Virus record (IMG/VR): IMGVR_UViG_3300025098_000348
Coordinates: 1-20,763 of that record
DNA from: a virus
DNA: 20,763 nucleotides
Reading direction: 5' to 3' (one strand)
Positions 14,970 to 20,763 of the stretch are shown one piece after another. Under the pieces are notes generated by a model. The model made no database searches and was not told where the DNA came from. It saw only the letters and a list, made by a program, of their open reading frames with translations. The position numbers and the translations under genes are program-made. Each line of letters begins with the position of its first letter. Positions within the stretch are counted from its first letter, which is position 1.

Positions 14970-15614
14970 ATGAAATTAATTACGGAACATTTAGATCAGC
15001 TTGAGTATATTACTGAAGCAAAAGATAACGGTGAAAAGAACGTTTTCATCGAAGGAATTTTTATGCAAGCGGAGCAACAAAACCGCAATAAACGAATCTA
15101 TCCTAAAGCAGTTTTAAAGGCTGCTTGTGAAAGATACGTTAAAGAACAAGTTAAAACAGGTCGTGCTTGTGGTGAGTTAAATCACCCCGAAGGACCAGCG
15201 ATTAACTTAGATAAAGTTTCACACAGAATTACCGAACTCAAATGGGAAGGTAATAATGTTGTTGGAAAGGCACTTGTACTTGATACACCAATGGGCAAAA
15301 TCGTGAAAGGTCTCGTTGAAGGTGGATGCAAGTTAGGTGTCTCTAGCCGTGGTATGGGTACTGTTGAGCAAAAGGAAGGCAAAACATATGTTAAGGACGA
15401 TTTCGTTCTTTCTACTGTGGATATTGTCCAAGATCCTTCTGCTCCTTCCGCCTTCGTTGAAGGTATTATGGAAGGTGTTGAATGGATTTGGGAGAATGGT
15501 CTTCTCAAACCTCAGCAAATTGAAGAATATGAGACTGAAATTAATAAAGTTCCACTTGGGCGCGTAAGCGAAGCTCAGGAACGGATCTTCAATGATTTCC
15601 TCTCCAAACTCTAA
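14970..15614 (+). CDS. 21: Prohead core protease gp21
   Basis: A 214-residue serine protease of the herpesvirus-assemblin-like group that matures the T4 prohead by cutting scaffold, core and capsid proteins after Glu. Conserved blocks are FIEGIFMQAEQQNRNKRIYP (26-45), ACGELNHPEGP (67-77, catalytic His72), the strand WEGNNVVGKALVLDTPMGKI and LGVSSRGMGT (122-131, with the nucleophilic Ser). The length equals T4 gp21 (212 aa). Near the N-terminus YITEAKD (13-19) contains an I-T-E/A site suited to self-processing, as known for T4 gp21. It begins 4 bases after the core protein and 17 bases before the scaffold gene. Confidence 0.95.
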   Translation: MKLITEHLDQLEYITEAKDNGEKNVFIEGIFMQAEQQNRNKRIYPKAVLKAACERYVKEQVKTGRACGELNHPEGPAINLDKVSHRITELKWEGNNVVGKALVLDTPMGKIVKGLVEGGCKLGVSSRGMGTVEQKEGKTYVKDDFVLSTVDIVQDPSAPSAFVEGIMEGVEWIWENGLLKPQQIEEYETEINKVPLGRVSEAQERIFNDFLSKL

Positions 15615-15631
15615 ATTCAAAATAAGAATAT

Positions 15632-17029
15632 ATGTCAGACGAAAACCAAATTATCGAAGACGTCGAGGAAGTTGATCTTGTTGAGAACCAGGAGCTTGTG
15701 CAGGATATTCCTGAAGAAGTTGCTGAGGACACAAGTCAAACTTTATCTCAAGCCGTCGTAGACGCGCTTCTTGGCGAAGCTAAGAAGAATGAATCCGAAG
15801 AAGAGTCAGATGATGACGATTCTAAAGATGAAGAAGAAGAAATGGAAGAAGCTAAAGCTAAGACCGAAGAAGATGATTCCGAGGAAGTGGAAGAAGCTAA
15901 AGCCAAGACTGAAGAAGAAGATCCTGAAAAAGAGGAAGAAGTAGAAGAATCTGCTGAAGAAGATGAAGAGGTAGAAGAATCTGCTGAAGACTCTGATGAA
16001 GTAGAAGAAGTTAGCCTTCCAGATGTTAAGACTAAAGCAGGTTATCTTGCTGCAAGTTTTGATGCTCTTAAGGGAATGAAGAAATCACAACTCGTTAATG
16101 CTTATAAAGGTATTAATGTGAGTGAAGATGAAGGTGAAGTAGAAGTGCCAAAAACGAAGGCAGACATCATCAACGCAATGTATGGCCAACTTAAGGCTAT
16201 GAAAAAGGATCAATTGACTGCCTCTTATAAGGCTATTCAAGATTCTTGCGCTGGGATGCATGAGGAACTTGAGACTGAAAGCTATGCTGAAGATCTTAAG
16301 ATTCTTGCCGACTCTGAGCAGGAATTAACCGAAGGCTTTAGGGCTAAGGTTGGTACTCTGTTTGAAGGTGCTGTTGCAAACCGTGTTGTCGAGATCAAAG
16401 AATCTCTTGAAGCTCAATATGATAATGATCTTCAAGAAGAAGTAGGCTACATTCGTGAGTCTCTCGTCACTAAGATTGATGATTATCTTTCTTATGTGGT
16501 AGAAACTTGGATCGAAGAAAACCAGGAGTTTGTTGATAACAAGCTTCGCACTGACATCACAGAAAACTTCATGAAGGCTCTTCAAGGTGTGTTCACAGAA
16601 CACTATATTGAAGTACCTGATTCTAAGGTTGATCTTGTTGATCAACTTTCTGATGAAGTGAAAAGCATTGAAGAAACCCTCACAGCAGTTGAAGAAAAGA
16701 ATATTTCTCTTTCTGAAGAAGTTGAAAAACTCTATCGTGAGAAAATTGTTTCTGAAGCTACTGCTGATTTAGCATCTACTCAAGCTGCTAAACTTAACTC
16801 TCTTCTTGAAGATGTCGATTTTGTAGATGCTGAAACATTTACTGAAAAAGTCGATGTCATTAAAGAAGGATTCTTCTCAGATTCTGATTCAAAAGAAAAA
16901 GAAGAAGTCATTACTGAATCATCCGATTCAACTAACGTAAAAACAATCGTCGAGGGAGAAATTGATCCTAATAGCAAGTTGTCTGGTGACATGCAACGCT
17001 ATATTTCAACTCTTTCTCGCTTCAAATAA
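15632..17029 (+). CDS. 22: Prohead scaffolding core protein gp22, enlarged
   Basis: A 465-residue main scaffold protein around which gp23 assembles; gp21 later degrades it. Residues ~220-400 match T4 gp22: the helix RAKVGTLFEGAVANRVVE, KIDDYLSYVVETWIEENQ, GVFTEHYIEVPDSKVDLV and the coiled coil LTAVEEKNISLSEEVEKL. T4 gp22 is only 269 aa. The extra N-terminal ~200 residues consist of an extremely acidic zone (50-128) with repeated MEEAKAKTEE / VEEAKAKTEE and twice VEESAE. A duplicated helical motif KTKA-x5-M/F-x3-LKxMKKxQL-x3-YKxI follows (133-161 and 174-202). Several L/I-x-E sites (LGE/A at 47-50, LTE/G at 232-235) would permit gp21 cutting. It is followed 33 bases later by gene 23. Confidence 0.92.
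   Translation: MSDENQIIEDVEEVDLVENQELVQDIPEEVAEDTSQTLSQAVVDALLGEAKKNESEEESDDDDSKDEEEEMEEAKAKTEEDDSEEVEEAKAKTEEEDPEKEEEVEESAEEDEEVEESAEDSDEVEEVSLPDVKTKAGYLAASFDALKGMKKSQLVNAYKGINVSEDEGEVEVPKTKADIINAMYGQLKAMKKDQLTASYKAIQDSCAGMHEELETESYAEDLKILADSEQELTEGFRAKVGTLFEGAVANRVVEIKESLEAQYDNDLQEEVGYIRESLVTKIDDYLSYVVETWIEENQEFVDNKLRTDITENFMKALQGVFTEHYIEVPDSKVDLVDQLSDEVKSIEETLTAVEEKNISLSEEVEKLYREKIVSEATADLASTQAAKLNSLLEDVDFVDAETFTEKVDVIKEGFFSDSDSKEKEEVITESSDSTNVKTIVEGEIDPNSKLSGDMQRYISTLSRFK
15845..15990 (+). repeat. Acidic coding repeats in gene 22
   Basis: Two copies of a ~30-base GAAGAAGCTAAAGC unit start at 15845 and 15890. An identical 20-base unit (GTAGAAGAAT + CTGCTGAAGA) occurs at 15941-15960 and 15971-15990, a 30-base period. 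They encode Glu-rich repeats and look like recent slippage expansion. Confidence 0.8.
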
Positions 17030-17062
17030 CCCAACCAAACAACAAAAGAAAGAAAAACTATT

Positions 17063-18337
17063 ATGCTAAACGCAGAAAAAGAACTACAAAAATGGGCTCC
17101 CGTGCTTGAGCACGCTGACGCTCCCGCTATCACTGATAGCTATAAGAAGGCTGTTACAGCCAAATTGCTCGAAAACACCGAAGTTGCTCTCCGTGAGGAG
17201 GCTCACGCATCTTCGTTCAATTCGTTGAATGAGACAAGTAACCAGACGACATCTAATGAATATTCAGATCCAGTCCTTATTTCTCTTGTCCGCCGGGCAA
17301 TGCCAAACCTCATCGCTTATGATGTCGCAGGTGTCCAGCCTATGTCTGGTCCTACTGGCCTCATTTTCGCGATGAAGTCTCGTTTCAATACCGCGAGTCC
17401 TGCCACTAAAGTAACCACCGCTGATCCTGAAGCTCTCTTTAATGAGGCTGACACAGACTTCTCTGGTGCTGGTGGAAATGTTCACACCAAAGGACTCTTT
17501 GATTCTCCGACTGAGCCTACAGTTGCTCAGACAGGAACTGGTGTTGCTACTGCTACTGGTGAAACTTCAGATGCACTTGCTGAAATGGGTTTCACTATCG
17601 AAAAGTGCACTGTTACTGCTAAGACTCGTCAGCTTAAAGCTGAGTACACCATGGAGCTTGCTCAAGACCTCAAAGCTGTTCACGGCCTTGATGCTGAGTC
17701 TGAGCTTGCTAACATCCTTTCTGGTGAAATCCTTGCTGAAATCAACCGTGAGGTGATTCGTAGCTTGGTTGTTACTGGTAAGCGTGGTGGAATTGGATCT
17801 ACTGAGGGATTTGACCTTAAGACTGATGCTGATGGCCGTTGGGCTGTTGAGAAATTCCAGTCTTTGATCTTCCAACTCGAGCAGGAAGCCAACAATATTG
17901 CAATCGACACACGTCGTGGTAAGGGTAACTTCGTTATCTGCTCAAGCAACGTTGCTTCTGCACTTGCTGCAGCTGGTAGCCTTAAGTTCGGTGGAGAAGG
18001 TGAAATTGCTGTTGATGCCACTGGTAATACATTTGCTGGTACTCTCAATGGACGCCTTAAGGTATATGTTGATCCATATGCTTCAACTGACTATGCTACT
18101 GTTGGTTATAAGGGTGCTTCCCCATATGACGCTGGCCTGTTTTACGCACCTTATGTGCCTCTTACAATGGTTCGCGCTGTTGGAGAGCAGACCTTCCAGC
18201 CTAAGATTGCATTCAAGACACGTTACGGTCTTACTGCTAACCCAATTACTGGCGTAGTTGATGGATCTATCGGTGCTTCCGGTAGCAACCCATACTACCG
18301 CACCTTCCGTGTTAAGAACATTAACATTGGCGGATAA
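17063..18337 (+). CDS. 23: Major capsid protein gp23
   Basis: A 424-residue HK97-fold capsid protein, shorter than T4's 521 aa but typical of marine T4-like phages. LISLVRRAMPNLIAYDVAGVQPMSGPTGLIFAMKSR (positions 72-107) is the most conserved gp23 block. Other hallmarks are AEYTMELAQDLKAVHGLDAESELANILS, the FVICSSNVASALAAAG segment and YVDPYASTDYATVGYKG. The first ~57 residues form the head-targeting propeptide. The cut by gp21 is probably at FNSLNE/TSN (after Glu57), aligning with T4's FLTE/A site. Codon choice is markedly more G+C-rich (about 45% locally) than the glycan genes. There is no late octamer in the 33-base gap; the leader is purine-rich (AAAGAAAGAAAAAC). A strong terminator follows. 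Confidence 0.97.
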   Translation: MLNAEKELQKWAPVLEHADAPAITDSYKKAVTAKLLENTEVALREEAHASSFNSLNETSNQTTSNEYSDPVLISLVRRAMPNLIAYDVAGVQPMSGPTGLIFAMKSRFNTASPATKVTTADPEALFNEADTDFSGAGGNVHTKGLFDSPTEPTVAQTGTGVATATGETSDALAEMGFTIEKCTVTAKTRQLKAEYTMELAQDLKAVHGLDAESELANILSGEILAEINREVIRSLVVTGKRGGIGSTEGFDLKTDADGRWAVEKFQSLIFQLEQEANNIAIDTRRGKGNFVICSSNVASALAAAGSLKFGGEGEIAVDATGNTFAGTLNGRLKVYVDPYASTDYATVGYKGASPYDAGLFYAPYVPLTMVRAVGEQTFQPKIAFKTRYGLTANPITGVVDGSIGASGSNPYYRTFRVKNINIGG

Positions 18338-18364
18338 TTGTAATAGGGTTTAAAACCTAAATTT

Positions 18365-18396
18365 AAGAGGGTCCTCGAAAGGGGGCCCTCTTTTTT
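18365..18396 (+). terminator. Intrinsic terminator after gene 23
   Basis: A 12-bp stem (AAGAGGGTCCTC with GGGGGCCCTCTT, two G-U wobbles) capped by a GAAA tetraloop and followed by a T-run. The last T is also the first base of the next late promoter. Confidence 0.93.
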
Positions 18397-18403
18397 ATAA
18401 ATA
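18396..18403 (+). promoter_or_regulatory. Late promoter overlapping the gene 23 terminator
   Basis: An exact TATAAATA whose first base ends the terminator T-run. Only 5 bases separate it from the ATG at 18409, so the predicted transcript start falls on the start codon. Confidence 0.78.
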
Positions 18404-18408
18404 GAATT

Positions 18409-18876
18409 ATGGCTGAAAATAATCTAACTACAAACACTAATCTTTTATCTCCTATAGGATTTAAGCTTACGATTAACAGACAAAAATACGCAAACACCGA
18501 ATATTTTATTACGAGTTTTTCAATTCCTGAAATTACGGCCGGTGAAATTGCAATGGCGTTTCGTGGAGGAATAGCATTTCAATCAAGTGAAAGTCGCCAA
18601 TTTGGTTCATTGAATCTTAGATTTGCTATTGACGAAGATATGAAAAACTACACCGAAATTTATAATTGGATTAAAGAAAACACTGAAAAGTATGAAGCGG
18701 CCGATATGATTCTTTCCGTGATGTCAAGTCATAGCACACTTAATAAACAATTTCAATTTAAAAATGCGTTCCCAACATCGTTAAGCGGAGTTGAGTTTAA
18801 CACACAAGCTAATGACGTTACCTATGTTCAAGGAGAAGTTACATTTCGATACGACGAATTTTTAATAATAAGATAG
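18409..18876 (+). CDS. Tail-tube-fold virion structural protein (putative)
   Basis: A 155-residue protein between the capsid gene and uvsY. The pattern NLLSPIGFKLTINRQKYAN, then FITSFSIPEIT, then FGSLNLRFAIDEDMKNYTEIYNWI and a final VTFRYDEFLIIR strand resembles the tail-tube-like proteins of T4-like phages (the gp19/gp54 fold: two beta layers with one helix, in which the 'DED-x-x-NY-x-EIYNWI' helix is typical). It has no membrane segment or signal. Its length suits a tube, tube-initiator or tube-terminator component. In T4 this position would hold gp24 (vertex); this protein does not resemble gp24. A precise gene number cannot be given. Its own late promoter supports a virion role. Confidence 0.6.
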   Translation: MAENNLTTNTNLLSPIGFKLTINRQKYANTEYFITSFSIPEITAGEIAMAFRGGIAFQSSESRQFGSLNLRFAIDEDMKNYTEIYNWIKENTEKYEAADMILSVMSSHSTLNKQFQFKNAFPTSLSGVEFNTQANDVTYVQGEVTFRYDEFLIIR

Positions 18877-18877
18877 T

Positions 18878-18885
18878 TATAAATA
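18878..18885 (+). promoter_or_regulatory. Late promoter octamer upstream of uvsY
   Basis: An exact TATAAATA just after the preceding stop and 12 bases before the uvsY ATG. It gives a leader of roughly 7 bases with no Shine-Dalgarno. Confidence 0.65.
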
Positions 18886-18897
18886 AATTTGTACATT

Positions 18898-19344
18898 ATG
18901 GATTTGAATGATATTTTAACTATGTGGAAAAAAGACGTTATTATTGATGACGTATGTTTAGATGAAGAAACACTAAAATCTTCAAAGCTTCACGCTAAAT
19001 ATTTGGAGCTCTTTTCTATGGCAAAATTAATGCTAAAGAAAAAGGAAATGGAGTATGAGTCAATGAGGAAAGACAAATGGCTCTACTATAATGGTAAAAT
19101 GACTAAAGATGATATGGATAGTCGCAAATGGAGATATGACCCATTTGATGGTATGACTAAACCTATGAAATCTGATATGGATATGTATTACTCAACTGAT
19201 AACGATCTTGTAAAAATAAAAGCACAGATTGATTATCAAAAAACGATCATTACTACTCTCGAAGAAATCATGGGAAATATCCGATGGAGACATACTCACG
19301 TAAAAAACATCTTAGAATTTAAGAAGTTTACGTCTGGAATGTAA
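18898..19344 (+). CDS. uvsY: Recombination mediator UvsY
   Basis: A 148-residue UvsY homologue (T4: 137 aa), which loads the UvsX recombinase onto gp32-coated single-stranded DNA. The N-terminus MDLNDILTMWKKDVIIDDVCLDEETLKSSKLHAKYLEL (1-38) follows the T4 layout (xLEDLQEELKKDVFID, then a helix with KWL). It is followed by a Lys/Met-rich helix (KLMLKKKEMEYESMRKDKWLYYNGKM), and the C-terminal helix IRWRHTHVKNILEFKKFTSG matches T4's IKHIQDMRAFEAG. A start at TTG 18889 is possible but ATG 18898 fits the family. Its stop codon shares a base with the uvsW start (TAATG), which also supports the assignment because uvsY-uvsW adjacency is common in marine T4-like phages. Confidence 0.92.
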   Translation: MDLNDILTMWKKDVIIDDVCLDEETLKSSKLHAKYLELFSMAKLMLKKKEMEYESMRKDKWLYYNGKMTKDDMDSRKWRYDPFDGMTKPMKSDMDMYYSTDNDLVKIKAQIDYQKTIITTLEEIMGNIRWRHTHVKNILEFKKFTSGM

Positions 19345-20763
19345 TGATAACTGCGTATAAAAAAGACGAAGCAAAAGCTTTTCTTAGATCAGATGATTCT
19401 GGTCTTCTTATGGAATTGTCTGAATACTTTACTTTTTACGCAGAAGGCTATAAGTTTATGCCTGCTTATAGAAATAAACTATGGGATGGTAAGATACGTC
19501 TATTTGATTCTAGATCACAGACTATACCATTTGGTTTGATGAAACGTGTAGCTGAGTTTTGCCAAGAACGAGGATATAAACTTGTATATGATGAGTCGAT
19601 GAAAACTAATAAGTTTTTCGAAAAAAACGATTTAGAAAAATTTATTAATGATTCTACAATAAGTCTTGGAGATAAATTAATTGAGCCGAGAAATTATCAG
19701 TTCGACGCATTTACACATGGTATACAAAATAGACGAGCAATACTTATATCGCCGACTGGATCAGGAAAATCATTAATCATATACATGATGATGAGACATT
19801 ATCTAAGTCATGAAATGGACAAAAAGGTTTTGGTTGTTGTTCCTACTACATCACTAGTTGAACAAATGTATAAAGATTTCGAATCATACTCGCATAAAGA
19901 TGATTCATTTGATGTGCAGGAAGATGTGCATAAAATTTATTCAGGTAAAGATAAAGTCGGTTTTGACGCGTCAGTTGTTGTAACAACATGGCAGAGCGCA
20001 ATTAAACTGCCACAATCATGGTTTCAACCATATGGAATGGTTATAGGTGATGAAGCACATACATTTAAAGCTAAATCTCTGACCACAATCATGAATCGGC
20101 TCGTGAATGCAGGCTTTAGAATTGGCACAACAGGGACGATTGATAACGCTCTTGCGAATCAGATGACTCTTGAAGGTAATTTTGGACCAGTGTATAGAGT
20201 AACATCTACTAAAGAATTAATCGAATCAGAGACTTTAGCGCAACTATCGATTGAATGTTTAGTGTTAAAGTATTCTGAAGAAGAAAGAAAGCTTTGTAAA
20301 AATCTTAAATACCAAGACGAAATTGACCACATTGTTTCGCATAAAAAAAGAAATAGATTTATTGTTAATCTTACGTGTGATCAAAAAGGCAACTCACTAG
20401 TTCTATACAATTTAGTGCAAAAACACGGAAAGCCTCTTTATGATGCGTTTATTGAAAATCTTAAAGGTACTAACCGAAAAGTATTTTTTGTGTCAGGCGC
20501 AGTAAACGCAGAAGAAAGAGAAAAAATTCGTGAGATTACAGAAAAAGAAAAAAACGCAATTATCGTAGCGAGTGTAGGCACCTTTTCGACAGGTATAAAT
20601 ATAGTTAACCTGCACAACATCGTGTTTGCCTCTCCTACGAAGTCACAAATTCGTGTATTGCAATCGATTGGGAGAGGGTTAAGAAAAACTAACGATGGGC
20701 GAGGTACTACAATTTATGATTTGGCAGATGATTTATCATGGAAAAGAAAAAAGAATTACACAC
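19344..20763 (+). CDS. uvsW: UvsW helicase, 3' truncated by the window
   Basis: 473 residues are visible; T4 UvsW has 503, so about the last 30 are missing. UvsW is a superfamily 2 helicase that unwinds branched DNA and R-loops, shifting T4 from origin-dependent to recombination-dependent replication. The N-terminal UvsW domain includes FMPAYRNKLWDGKIRLFD (38-55). Helicase motifs follow: EPRNYQFDA (Q-like, 114-122), motif I SPTGSGKS (136-143), motif Ia VVVPTTSL, motif II GDEAH (235-239), motif III TTGT (262-265), the motif V region ASVGTFSTGINI and motif VI QSIGRGLRK. All catalytic residues are present. The start overlaps the uvsY stop by one base. Confidence 0.95.
   Translation, partial: MITAYKKDEAKAFLRSDDSGLLMELSEYFTFYAEGYKFMPAYRNKLWDGKIRLFDSRSQTIPFGLMKRVAEFCQERGYKLVYDESMKTNKFFEKNDLEKFINDSTISLGDKLIEPRNYQFDAFTHGIQNRRAILISPTGSGKSLIIYMMMRHYLSHEMDKKVLVVVPTTSLVEQMYKDFESYSHKDDSFDVQEDVHKIYSGKDKVGFDASVVVTTWQSAIKLPQSWFQPYGMVIGDEAHTFKAKSLTTIMNRLVNAGFRIGTTGTIDNALANQMTLEGNFGPVYRVTSTKELIESETLAQLSIECLVLKYSEEERKLCKNLKYQDEIDHIVSHKKRNRFIVNLTCDQKGNSLVLYNLVQKHGKPLYDAFIENLKGTNRKVFFVSGAVNAEEREKIREITEKEKNAIIVASVGTFSTGINIVNLHNIVFASPTKSQIRVLQSIGRGLRKTNDGRGTTIYDLADDLSWKRKKNYT

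Noticed and set aside
20594-20601. TATAAATA inside uvsW
   Set aside because: It falls in the codons for Gly-Ile-Asn-Ile of a conserved helicase segment, with no gene start shortly downstream in the window; most likely coincidental.
1-20763. tRNA genes, CRISPR array, insertion sequences, integrase or attachment sites
   Set aside because: No cloverleaf-like sequence, spaced direct repeats, transposase motifs or integrase were seen; the window is almost fully covered by phage genes.

Overview
The window is a compact, all plus-strand stretch of a T4-like myovirus genome, namely the head, neck and tail-tube block plus the start of a recombination block. The gene order 13-14-15-16-17-18-19-20-(core protein)-21-22-23-x-uvsY-uvsW, the short capsid protein (424 aa) and the repeated NATAAATA late-promoter octamer resemble the marine 'exo-T-even' branch (cyanophage and pelagiphage relatives) rather than T4 itself. 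No host gene, tRNA, IS element or CRISPR array is visible. The host cannot be named from this window. Base composition is low in G+C, lowest in the sugar-modification genes and highest in the capsid gene.

Region 1 (1-1253) holds the 3' end of a tail-fibre-like structural gene and a small acidic protein of unknown function. Region 2 (1228-4791) is a five-gene accessory module inserted between the fibre genes and the neck genes: a Fringe-like GT31 glycosyltransferase, two tandem paralogous PAPS-dependent sulfotransferases, a GT25 glycosyltransferase and a UDP-galactopyranose mutase. Together they look able to make UDP-galactofuranose and to build and sulfate a glycan. Whether the target is a virion protein or the host surface is not shown. 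A 59-aa small protein follows (4847-5026).

Region 3 (5111-9530) is a tightly packed cluster with overlapping or nearly touching genes: neck proteins gp13 and gp14, tail terminator gp15, and terminase subunits gp16 and gp17. Region 4 (9615-12294) encodes tail sheath gp18 and tail tube gp19 and ends in a strong intrinsic terminator. Region 5 (12357-18337) is the head block: portal gp20, a 352-aa multi-segment core protein, protease gp21, an enlarged scaffold gp22 and major capsid gp23. It also ends in a strong terminator. Region 6 (18409-end) has a tail-tube-like structural protein, UvsY and most of UvsW.

Two features stand out. First, the 352-aa protein between portal and protease carries four near-identical ESxxLxEA segments matching the L-x-E cleavage preference of T4-type prohead protease. 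It may be a polyprotein cut into several small internal capsid proteins. Second, several late promoters lie so close to start codons (5-12 bases between the octamer and ATG) that the mRNAs would be leaderless or nearly so. Two of them are fused directly to the U-tract of the preceding terminator.
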